A stretch of 20,208 bases of DNA from assembly GCA_964415065.1 (NCBI GenBank), contig CAYPYX010000041.1:1-20208 (forward strand). The letters are read 5' to 3'. A program made the translations under genes and the position numbers. Below the pieces are notes generated by a model. It ran no database searches and had not been told where the DNA came from. It saw only the letters and a program-made list of their open reading frames with translations. The stretch comes from VMCP01 sp964415065. GTDB lineage: Bacteria; Bacteroidota; Bacteroidia; NS11-12g; UBA955. Positions 8,611 to 15,688 of the stretch are shown piece by piece (the first letter of the stretch is position 1; each line of letters begins with the position of its first letter).

Positions 8611-9217
8611 CTTCGTAACCTAAATCATCTTCTAATTCGTCGTCCATTCCGAATTCATCGTCTTCGTCTTCATCCGTAGCATCGGTTTCTAATTCAGAAA
8701 ACTCCTGGGTCAACTCGTTTTGAATTCCTTTGGAAGCTAGAATTTTAGCGGCTAAAACATCGAATTCGTTGTCGTCTAACATTTTGAATTTACTATCTTC
8801 ACGTTGACGAGGAGCTTTTCCCTCAGAACGGAATAAACGGGGATAAATTAAATCTTTCGAAGATTCTTCAATCGACAATAATTCAATCAACAGGGTCCAA
8901 TTCGCTAAATAATCGGTTACATAAATGAATCGTTGATGTGGATCGTTGATGTAATCTCGCAATTTAGCTTGATTCATGGTTACCACGGGCAAGGCATCTT
9001 CATTGTCATCACCATCAGTCATATCTTCCAACATGATTTCAAAAAGACGTTTCCATTTGCTGTCGGAGATGTAAAAACTGGCCAATTCTTTTTTATCGAA
9101 GCCAATGGCATCTTGGATGGCATTGTGAAAATCCAAAAATGTTTGAGAGGGCTTAATATCAATCCAACGAATCACTTCATCGTTGTTTTCGAACCATACT
9201 TTAAAGCGGTAAACCAT
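8594..9217 (-). CDS. pRiA4b ORF-3-like / IS1096 TnpR-like protein
   Basis: This 207-aa protein starts MVYRFKVWFENNDEVIRWI and shows the pattern of the plasmid pRiA4b ORF-3-like domain (PF07929) over about residues 1-150: an N-terminal beta strand, a TFLDFHNAIQDAIGFD helix, then SFYISDSKWKR. The molecular role of this family is not known. The C-terminal about 35 residues are strongly acidic (DEDEDDEFGMDDELEDDLG). The frame is open to an ATG at 9247, but a perfect promoter lies between that codon and 9217, so I use 9217. The mRNA would then be almost leaderless. It overlaps miaA by 17 nt. Despite the family name, nothing here suggests a mobile element. Confidence 0.8.
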   Translation of the reverse strand: MVYRFKVWFENNDEVIRWIDIKPSQTFLDFHNAIQDAIGFDKKELASFYISDSKWKRLFEIMLEDMTDGDDNEDALPVVTMNQAKLRDYINDPHQRFIYVTDYLANWTLLIELLSIEESSKDLIYPRLFRSEGKAPRQREDSKFKMLDDNEFDVLAAKILASKGIQNELTQEFSELETDATDEDEDDEFGMDDELEDDLGYEDEIRE

Positions 9218-9222
9218 TGCTG

Positions 9223-9254
9223 CAAAATTAACCAATATCTTGAACAATTAACAA
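9223..9254 (-). promoter_or_regulatory. Promoter for the pRiA4b ORF-3-like gene and miaA
   Basis: Read on the minus strand, TTG (9254-9252) and TAATTTTG (9230-9223) are 21 nt apart, a full match to TTG-N17-23-TAnnTTTG. The -7 element ends 5 nt before the ATG at 9217, so transcription should start at or next to the start codon. Confidence 0.65.
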
Positions 9255-9270
9255 TTCGAATGCAATTCCG

Positions 9271-9278
9271 TATTTTCG
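9271..9278 (+). promoter_or_regulatory. Probable -7 element of the TonB-dependent receptor gene
   Basis: TATTTTCG differs from TAnnTTTG by one base and lies 10 nt before the ATG at 9289. No TTG is found at the expected distance upstream. The spacing to the start matches other short-leader promoters in this window. Confidence 0.35.
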
Positions 9279-9288
9279 CAGTTAGAAA

Positions 9289-11598
9289 ATGAGAAAAGTT
9301 CTTTTTTGCCTACTTGTGGGCGTGTTATATTCAGGGATTTCTTTGGGCCAAATCGACGCTGGTGAAAATGGAAATGGTGATATTCGCGGATTTGTTTACA
9401 ACAACGAAAATGGCGATCGTTTGAAGGGAGCTACAGTGTATGTAAAGGAATTAAAACGACAAACCAGTACAGATAACGACGGATTTTTTGCTTTAACGAA
9501 TATCGTTAAAGGAAACTATACGGTTATCAGCTCATACCCAGGTTTTGATACCTTGGTTCAAAAAGTCGAAGTAGTTGCAGGTGCAAATTCAAAAAGAGAC
9601 TTTTACTTGATCAAAATTGTTACTATTGAGGAAGTTGAAATTGTAGTTAGAAACAAACCAAAAGATGCTCAGGTTTCGGTTCAAACCATTGATGCTAAAG
9701 TACTTTCCAAGATGCCATCGGTAGGTGCAGAACCGGATTTACTGCAGTATTTGCAAATATTACCTGGTGTTGTCTTTTCAGGAGATCAAGGCGGACAATT
9801 GTATATCCGCGGTGGTTCACCGGTGATGAATAAGGTTACTTTAGACGGAATGACCATTTACAACCCATTCCATTCTATAGGATTATTCTCCGTATTTGAT
9901 CCCGATATGATGCAAAGTGCCGATGTTTACACGGCTGGTTTTGGAGCTGAATACGGTGGGCGAATTTCAGCGGTAGTGGATGTGAAAACTCGCGATGGAG
10001 ATCGAAATCGATTACGTGTTAAAGCCGGTCTGACCAGTTTTACATCTAAAGTTTTGGTTGAAGGTCCCATTAAAAAATACAAACCAGGTAAAGGGAATGC
10101 CAGTTTTGCCGTTTCATACCGCAATTCATTCCTAAAACAATCCTCACGTTTGCTGTATAATTATGCTAATCCAGACAGATTGCCCTACAATTTTGGTGAT
10201 TTGTTTGTCAAATTATCGCAAAATTCTTCCTCTGGAGGCTACTCTAGATTGTACGGATTTCATTTTACCGATGTGGTAGATTTCCCCAATACAACCAAAT
10301 ATGAATGGAAGTCAACTGGATTTGGAGGGAAGTTCCTGGTAGTTCCAGAACAAGCCAAAACCCGTGTCGATGGATATTTCTTGTATTCGAATTATAAAAT
10401 CAATCAAATTGAAACCGACAATCGTCCGCGTTCTTCTGAAATCGGTGGATTTAATCTCGGAATGAATTTTAATTACAACTTTAATCGCGATGCATTGAAA
10501 TGGGGATTGGAAATCAACGCGTTCCAAACTGATTTTCAAATATACAACTCAAATAATCGCAGAATCAACCAATTGGAAAGCACTACGGAACTGAATGCTT
10601 TTGTGAATTATAAATTCGTTCGTAAAAAATTCATTGCCGATTTTGGTTTAAGAACCCAGTATTATGCATCCTTGGGAAATAGTTCATGGGAACCCCGTGT
10701 TCAAATGCGATATAATTTAACTCCAGCTTGGGGAATTAAAATGGCAGGGGGACAATATTCTCAAAACCTATTGTCGGCAATTTCAGATCGTGATGTGGTG
10801 AACTTGTTTTATGGATTTTTATCAGGTCCTGATAATCTTCCTGAAACATTTAACGGAAAAGATGTAAATCATAAATTGCAAAAGGCCAATCATTTAGTGC
10901 TAGGAACAGACTACAGAGTAAATAAATATTCGACTCTAAATATCGAAGGATTCGTAAAGATCTTTACCCAAATTACCAATATCAATAGAGACAAATTATT
11001 TGATAACGACGAATTTAATTTGGATAAACCAGAGCGATTAAGACAAGATTTCGTAATTGAAACAGGAGATGCTTATGGTGGAGATATTTCCTACAAATAC
11101 GCCCGTAAAGGTTGGTATTTCTGGGCTGTTTATTCTCTGACCTACGTGAATCGTTTTGATGGGTATCAAACTTACCAACCGATTTTTGATCGTCGTCATA
11201 ACGCCAACGTAGTATTGAGTTACGAATTTGATAAAAAGAATCCTACCGAAATTTCATTCCGTTGGAACTTGGGTTCAGGTTTCCCATTTACACAAACACA
11301 AGGGTATTACGAAAAATACGATTTCAAGGATGGAATTTCCACCGATTACACATCACAAAATGGAAATTTAGGCATTATTTATTCCTCAATAAATAAAGGA
11401 AGATTGCCATATTACCATCGTTTGGATTTTTCGGCTAACCGCAAATGGAAATTGGCCAACAAACGTGAATTCAACATGATTTTTTCGCTGGTAAATGTGT
11501 ACAATCGTCCCAATATTTTCTATTTCGATCGTATAAAAAACACCCGTGTAGATCAATTACCTATACTACCGTCGTTGGGTTGCAATTACCAATTTTAA
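9289..11598 (+). CDS. TonB-dependent outer-membrane receptor with carboxypeptidase-regulatory-like domain
   Basis: This 769-aa outer-membrane protein is energised by TonB; the substrate is unknown. It has a signal peptide (MRKVLFCLLVGVLYSGISLGQ). A carboxypeptidase-regulatory-like beta-sandwich follows at about residues 30-110 (IRGFVYNNENGDRLKGATVYV, then DNDGFFAL and GNYTV). The plug domain has QILPGVVFSGDQGGQLYIRGG, VTLDGMTIYNP and AGFGAEYGGRISAVVDVKTR. The remaining about 550 residues are the beta-barrel, ending in the aromatic residue F needed for outer-membrane insertion. No SusD homologue, anti-sigma factor or ligand-specific gene is adjacent. The protein is complete despite the nearby N block; it converges with mutS. 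Confidence 0.93.
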   Translation: MRKVLFCLLVGVLYSGISLGQIDAGENGNGDIRGFVYNNENGDRLKGATVYVKELKRQTSTDNDGFFALTNIVKGNYTVISSYPGFDTLVQKVEVVAGANSKRDFYLIKIVTIEEVEIVVRNKPKDAQVSVQTIDAKVLSKMPSVGAEPDLLQYLQILPGVVFSGDQGGQLYIRGGSPVMNKVTLDGMTIYNPFHSIGLFSVFDPDMMQSADVYTAGFGAEYGGRISAVVDVKTRDGDRNRLRVKAGLTSFTSKVLVEGPIKKYKPGKGNASFAVSYRNSFLKQSSRLLYNYANPDRLPYNFGDLFVKLSQNSSSGGYSRLYGFHFTDVVDFPNTTKYEWKSTGFGGKFLVVPEQAKTRVDGYFLYSNYKINQIETDNRPRSSEIGGFNLGMNFNYNFNRDALKWGLEINAFQTDFQIYNSNNRRINQLESTTELNAFVNYKFVRKKFIADFGLRTQYYASLGNSSWEPRVQMRYNLTPAWGIKMAGGQYSQNLLSAISDRDVVNLFYGFLSGPDNLPETFNGKDVNHKLQKANHLVLGTDYRVNKYSTLNIEGFVKIFTQITNINRDKLFDNDEFNLDKPERLRQDFVIETGDAYGGDISYKYARKGWYFWAVYSLTYVNRFDGYQTYQPIFDRRHNANVVLSYEFDKKNPTEISFRWNLGSGFPFTQTQGYYEKYDFKDGISTDYTSQNGNLGIIYSSINKGRLPYYHRLDFSANRKWKLANKREFNMIFSLVNVYNRPNIFYFDRIKNTRVDQLPILPSLGCNYQF

Positions 11599-11602
11599 TC
11601 CA
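11582..11602. repeat. Left copy of a 21-bp repeat flanking the N block
   Basis: These 21 bases, directly before the N block, are identical to 11703-11723 directly after it. The copy contains the last codons and stop of the TonB-dependent receptor. This is the signature of two contig ends that overlap and were not merged. Confidence 0.9.
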
Positions 11603-11702
11603 NNNNNNNNNNNNNNNNNNNNNNNNNNNNNNNNNNNNNNNNNNNNNNNNNNNNNNNNNNNNNNNNNNNNNNNNNNNNNNNNNNNNNNNNNNNNNNNNNN
11701 NN
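11603..11702. other. Assembly gap of exactly 100 N
   Basis: One hundred unknown bases, the conventional placeholder for a gap of unknown size. Both neighbouring genes are complete and end within the flanking 21-bp repeat, so the gap probably contains no real sequence. Confidence 0.95.
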
Positions 11703-11723
11703 GCAATTACCAATTTTAATCCA
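11703..11723. repeat. Right copy of the 21-bp repeat flanking the N block
   Basis: Identical to 11582-11602. It contains the stop and final codons of mutS on the minus strand. If the two copies are collapsed, the TAA stops of the receptor and mutS overlap by two bases in a TTAA. Confidence 0.9.
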
Positions 11724-14310
11724 ACATCGTCTTTAGTTGTTGTAATTTTATTAAAGCTTCAATAGGACTCATTGAGTTTATATCTAATTGATTTAAACTC
11801 TTTTTCATTTCGTTAAAAACAGGATTTTCGGTCTGAAACATGCTCATTTGATAAACTGGCTTGCTCTCGGTCTTTTTTAGCGCATTTCTTTGTTGATTTT
11901 TTAACCTAGAATCTTCCAAAACCTTTAAAATTTCAGCACTACGAATCAGTACTTGGTTGGGAATTCCAGCCAATTGCGCAACATGAATACCAAAACTGTG
12001 TTCGCTTCCCCCTTTTTTCAACGTTCTTAAAAATACAATTTGTTGTCCCTGTTCTTTTACTGCAATATGAAAATTACGAATTCCTTCTGATTTGTCTTCC
12101 AATTCGTTGAGTTCGTGATAATGTGTGGCAAACAAAGTTTTCGGTTTTTGGGGATGGCTGTTCAGATATTCAGCGATACTCCAAGCCAAACTAACGCCAT
12201 CATAGGTGCTGGTTCCGCGACCAATTTCGTCTAATAAAACCAGAGATCGATCGCTTAAATTATTCAAAATACTGGCAGTCTCAGTCATTTCCACCATAAA
12301 TGTACTCTCGCCTAAACTGATGTTGTCTGATGCTCCAACACGTGTATACACTTTGTCAACCAATCCGATGGTAGCTTTTTTACACGGAACCCAACATCCC
12401 ATCTGTGCCAAAAGAACCGATAAAGCAGTTTGACGTAAAATTGCACTTTTACCACTCATATTCGGTCCTGTGAGAATGATCATCCGCTGATCCGAATTAT
12501 TCAAAAATATATCATTGGGAATGTAATTTTGATCAGGCGGGAGTTGCGATTCAATAACCGGATGTCGACAACCAATCAGTTCTAAATCGAATCCATCCGT
12601 CATTTGAGGTTCGGAATATTTTCGGTCGATAGCTAAACGCGCAAATCCCATCAAAACATCCCATTGCGCAATGGTTTGCGCATCGGTTTGAACGGGTAAA
12701 ATTCGTTCAGCCAATTGATTCAACAAGGACTCCCACAATTGAGCTTCCAGTGCACCAATTTTATCTTCAGCAGACAATATTTTCTCTTCGTATTCCTTTA
12801 ATTCAGGCGTAATATAGCGCTCGGCATTGGTTAGTGTTTGTTTGCGAATCCACGATTTAGGAACTTTATCCTTGTGTGAATGAGTTACTTCTAAGTAATA
12901 CCCAAAAACATTGTTGAATCCGATTTTTAACGATGAAATACCGGTATTTTCCACTTCCCGATGTTGAATTTCAATCAAACGATCTTTACCGTTTACGCTT
13001 AATTCCCTCAATTCGGCCAAATCGGCATTCACACCCGAATTGAAAACACCGCCTTTACTTACATTGATTGGAGCTTCGGGGGATATTTGTTCCGTAATTA
13101 ATTCGATAATATCTCCCAATTCGCCAATTCGATTCGCCTGTTGCGTCAATAATTCTGATGCAGAATTGCGAAACAACTCTCTCAATTGTTGAACAGCGGT
13201 CAAACTCCGTGACAGTTGAAGCAATTCTTTGGGATTGATGCGTTTTAGAGCAATTTTCGAACACAATCGCTGTAAATCTCCCACATCCTCCATGATACCA
13301 ACTGACTTTTTCAACAAACTGTTGTTGTCTTTAAACTCCCGAACGAATTGATGTCGTTCGCGAATTCGAGCTAAATCCTTCAGCGGAAGCATCAACCAAT
13401 TCTTCAGCAATCTACCACCCATAGGGGTGAGGGTGTAATCAATTACCTCCAACACACTTTTTCCTTCCGGATAAATCGGACGTGCTAATTCCAAGTTCCG
13501 AATGGTAAAACCATCCAACCATACAAATGCCGATTCATCCAGTCGGGTAATTCCCAAAATGTGACCCGTATTGTGATGATGGGTGTTTTCCAAATATTGC
13601 AAAGCTGCACCCGCGGCCAAAATGGCCGCTTGCATTTCATGTATTCCAAATCCTTTTAAACCTTGGGTTTTGAATTGTCGAGTGAGTTTTTCTTCAGCAT
13701 ATTCGCGCTGATACACCCATTCTTCCAACGTTTGATAGGATTTTGGATCTCCAAAATTTCGAGCAACATCTTGAAATTGTTTTTTGGGGAAAATAAATTC
13801 AGCAGGACTGAATCCAGCAATCATTTTTTTGATGAATCCAATATCACCTTGGGTACATTGAAAATCCCCCGTAGAAATATCCAACAAACTTAATCCCCAA
13901 ATACCTTCGTATTCAACCAACGAAGCTAGATAGTTACTTTGTTTGGATTCGAGAATTTTGTCATTATAACTGACACCGGGTGTAACCAATTCGGTAACGC
14001 CTCGTTTAACAACGGTTTTGGTAAGTTTGGGATCTTCAAGTTGGTCGCACACAGCAACTCGGTAACCAGCTTTAACTAATTTGGGTAAATAGGTATCTAG
14101 GGAATGGTGTGGAAATCCAGCCAATTCCATTTCTGACGCTGCACCATTGCTTCGTTTGGTGAGTACAATACCTAACACTTTGCTGGCAATAATAGCATCA
14201 TCACTAAAAGTCTCATAAAAATCCCCCACACGAAACAATAATACAGCCCCGGGATATTGGGCTTTTATCTGATTGTATTGCTTCATCAATGGGGTTTCTT
14301 TCTTTTCCAT
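11716..14310 (-). CDS. mutS: DNA mismatch repair protein MutS
   Basis: MutS is the mismatch-recognition ATPase that starts methyl-independent or methyl-directed repair with MutL. The 864-aa product has the mismatch-reading F31-Y32-E33 in FRVGDFYETF and the connector and lever domains. The ATPase domain follows, with Walker A GPNMSGKS near residue 615, Walker B LVLLDEIGRGTSTYDG near 690, and LFATHYHELNELE. The C-terminal PIEALIKLQQL segment is the MutS dimerisation tail. Length is normal. The frame is open to a TTG at 14322, but that codon overlaps the promoter -7 element. The ATG at 14310 (MEKKETPLMKQY) also matches the family start. It is single-gene and convergent with the receptor gene. 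Confidence 0.97.
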   Translation of the reverse strand: MEKKETPLMKQYNQIKAQYPGAVLLFRVGDFYETFSDDAIIASKVLGIVLTKRSNGAASEMELAGFPHHSLDTYLPKLVKAGYRVAVCDQLEDPKLTKTVVKRGVTELVTPGVSYNDKILESKQSNYLASLVEYEGIWGLSLLDISTGDFQCTQGDIGFIKKMIAGFSPAEFIFPKKQFQDVARNFGDPKSYQTLEEWVYQREYAEEKLTRQFKTQGLKGFGIHEMQAAILAAGAALQYLENTHHHNTGHILGITRLDESAFVWLDGFTIRNLELARPIYPEGKSVLEVIDYTLTPMGGRLLKNWLMLPLKDLARIRERHQFVREFKDNNSLLKKSVGIMEDVGDLQRLCSKIALKRINPKELLQLSRSLTAVQQLRELFRNSASELLTQQANRIGELGDIIELITEQISPEAPINVSKGGVFNSGVNADLAELRELSVNGKDRLIEIQHREVENTGISSLKIGFNNVFGYYLEVTHSHKDKVPKSWIRKQTLTNAERYITPELKEYEEKILSAEDKIGALEAQLWESLLNQLAERILPVQTDAQTIAQWDVLMGFARLAIDRKYSEPQMTDGFDLELIGCRHPVIESQLPPDQNYIPNDIFLNNSDQRMIILTGPNMSGKSAILRQTALSVLLAQMGCWVPCKKATIGLVDKVYTRVGASDNISLGESTFMVEMTETASILNNLSDRSLVLLDEIGRGTSTYDGVSLAWSIAEYLNSHPQKPKTLFATHYHELNELEDKSEGIRNFHIAVKEQGQQIVFLRTLKKGGSEHSFGIHVAQLAGIPNQVLIRSAEILKVLEDSRLKNQQRNALKKTESKPVYQMSMFQTENPVFNEMKKSLNQLDINSMSPIEALIKLQQLKTMLD

Positions 14311-14319
14311 AATCGAATC

Positions 14320-14352
14320 CAAAAATAAGACTATTCAATTCCTTATGCTCAA
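14320..14352 (-). promoter_or_regulatory. mutS promoter
   Basis: On the minus strand TTG (14352-14350) is followed after 22 nt by TATTTTTG (14327-14320), a full match to the phylum consensus. The ATG at 14310 lies 9 nt downstream of the -7 element, so the leader is very short. Confidence 0.65.
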
Positions 14353-14386
14353 TACTTTTCCCCGTTTATTCAACAAATTCTCGACT

Positions 14387-14394
14387 TATATTTG
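14387..14394 (+). promoter_or_regulatory. -7 element of the RNA methyltransferase gene
   Basis: TATATTTG matches TAnnTTTG exactly and is 21 nt before the ATG at 14416. No TTG is present 17-23 nt upstream; the nearest T-rich sequence is TTTATT at about 14365. Together with the mutS promoter it makes the 105-nt space a divergent promoter region. Confidence 0.5.
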
Positions 14395-14415
14395 CAAAAA
14401 ACACCAATCTGCACC

Positions 14416-15687
14416 ATGCGAAAGTTAAAAACCAGTGAACTCAATCGAAAAAACATCCAGGAATTTCAAAATGCTGAGAAAAGTCCAGTGGTTTTAGTGC
14501 TCGACAACGTGAGAAGCATGAACAATGTGGGTTCCATTTTTCGAACATCGGATGCTTTTTTGGTGGAGAAAATTTATCTCTGTGGAATTACAGGAACGCC
14601 ACCTCATCGCGAAATTACCAAAACCGCTATCGGTGCCGAAAAGTCAGTTGAATGGGAGTATCATTCTAATACATTGGAAGTAGTAAACGACTTAAAAACA
14701 AGAGGTTATATGGTGTATTCTATCGAGCAAGCCAGTGATTCTGCTGATTTGATGACAATCGAATATCCTCCGAGTAAGTTGGCATTCGTTTTTGGTAATG
14801 AAATTGATGGAGTTCAGCAAGAAGTAATAAACGCTTCCCACCATTGTTTAGAAATTCCTCAATTGGGAACTAAGCACTCCTTCAATGTCGCTGTAACTTG
14901 TGGTATTGTTCTGTGGGACTTTTTTAAATTCAGAAATACGGTTCAATCCAAATTAATGATCTGGTTTCTAGTTGCATTGTTTGCGGTATCCTCATGTACC
15001 AACAATACGAATTCTCATCCCCCAAAACAAAACGATATATTATCGAAACCATCCGATGAAATCAATCGAAATAATAATTCAACGGATAATAACAATGAAG
15101 TAATCTCTAAAAACGATTCAGCGCTAAAGTCCGATGAAGATAATATTGAAAGATTTTCAATTGTAAAGCCCGATAAATACATTTTGCAAGCCGACTATTC
15201 CATTCTGGTGAGTTACAGTGTGGATTGTCCCATGTGTAACCGTTACACCTCAGAATTGGTTCAAATTCAACAACAAATTAATGCACTCAATAAATCCCAT
15301 TTAATTGCGCAAAAAATGTTGAATAAATCCCCCGAAAATGCCAATAAACGTCCACAATTTCAGTTGGGTTTGATTCAAGTTAACTCCGATGAAAACTGGG
15401 ATATGGACGGATTTAATCCACCTATTGAACAAATTACAATTTCCGATCAAAATCATGAATTTGTAAAGCGTTTTAAGTTTAACATGTATCCTGAAGTGGT
15501 AGTAGTTAATGCTCAAAATCAAGTGTTGTATCGCGGTAAAATCGATGATCGCGCGGTTGCAACAGGTGTGGTTCGTCCTACAGCCACAAAATTTTATCTA
15601 AAAGATGCGATCAATCAGTTGTTTTCGGGACAAAAAATCACCACACCAACAACACGGGCTCAAGGTTGTTATATTGAAGTAAAATAA
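14416..15687 (+). CDS. SpoU/TrmH-family RNA methyltransferase ORF fused in frame to a redoxin-like lipoprotein
   Basis: This 423-aa open frame joins two unlike proteins. Residues 1-173 are a SPOUT-class RNA 2'-O-methyltransferase: motif 1 is NNVGSIFRTSDAF (N36-F48), motif 2 is FVFGNEIDGVQQEV from residue 124, and motif 3 is IPQLGTKHSFNVAVT from I147. These form the knotted SAM site. Such proteins normally stop just after the WDFF seen at about 169-172. Here there is no stop, and the frame continues through a short linker into a lipoprotein signal sequence (from residue 181) and a redoxin-like domain. A T6 run at 14920-14925 sits exactly at WDFF; one added T, or a -1 slip, gives an immediate TAA. 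I think two separate proteins are the normal state. The upstream TTG at 14392 is rejected as start because it lies in the -7 element. Confidence 0.75.
   Translation: MRKLKTSELNRKNIQEFQNAEKSPVVLVLDNVRSMNNVGSIFRTSDAFLVEKIYLCGITGTPPHREITKTAIGAEKSVEWEYHSNTLEVVNDLKTRGYMVYSIEQASDSADLMTIEYPPSKLAFVFGNEIDGVQQEVINASHHCLEIPQLGTKHSFNVAVTCGIVLWDFFKFRNTVQSKLMIWFLVALFAVSSCTNNTNSHPPKQNDILSKPSDEINRNNNSTDNNNEVISKNDSALKSDEDNIERFSIVKPDKYILQADYSILVSYSVDCPMCNRYTSELVQIQQQINALNKSHLIAQKMLNKSPENANKRPQFQLGLIQVNSDENWDMDGFNPPIEQITISDQNHEFVKRFKFNMYPEVVVVNAQNQVLYRGKIDDRAVATGVVRPTATKFYLKDAINQLFSGQKITTPTTRAQGCYIEVK
14956..15687 (+). CDS. Redoxin/thioredoxin-like lipoprotein (second half of the fused ORF)
   Basis: Read from the internal ATG at 14956, this is a 243-aa protein. 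It begins with a hydrophobic stretch and lipobox, MIWFLVALFAVSSC (lipidated C14), then a low-complexity N/S/D-rich linker to about residue 65, then a thioredoxin-fold domain. The signal has no basic n-region unless the preceding SKL is included. The redox motif C91-P-M-C94 follows a beta strand (ILVSYSVDC). The end, YRGKIDDRAVATG then a DAINQLFSGQ helix and GCYIEVK, matches redoxins that occur with cytochrome c and copper-monooxygenase domains. It should sit in the periplasm, anchored to a membrane. The next gene starts 1 nt after its stop. Confidence 0.7.
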   Translation: MIWFLVALFAVSSCTNNTNSHPPKQNDILSKPSDEINRNNNSTDNNNEVISKNDSALKSDEDNIERFSIVKPDKYILQADYSILVSYSVDCPMCNRYTSELVQIQQQINALNKSHLIAQKMLNKSPENANKRPQFQLGLIQVNSDENWDMDGFNPPIEQITISDQNHEFVKRFKFNMYPEVVVVNAQNQVLYRGKIDDRAVATGVVRPTATKFYLKDAINQLFSGQKITTPTTRAQGCYIEVK

Positions 15688-15688
15688 G

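Noticed and set aside
8594..9217. Mobile-element passenger gene
   Set aside because: The family name suggests IS1096, but there is no transposase or terminal repeat, and the gene is coupled to miaA.
11582..11723. 21-bp repeats as target duplication of an unassembled insertion element
   Set aside because: The length is too great for most insertion sequences, it equals a common assembly k-mer, and both genes end intact. Merging is simpler.
11580..11765. Reading frame across the N block
   Set aside because: It is an artefact of unknown bases; both flanks are parts of the receptor and mutS genes.
14311..14322. mutS start at TTG 14322
   Set aside because: The TTG overlaps the -7 promoter element, so it would not be on the transcript.
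14392..14415. Methyltransferase start at TTG 14392
   Set aside because: It is part of the TATATTTG -7 element, and MRKLKTSEL at 14416 matches the family start.
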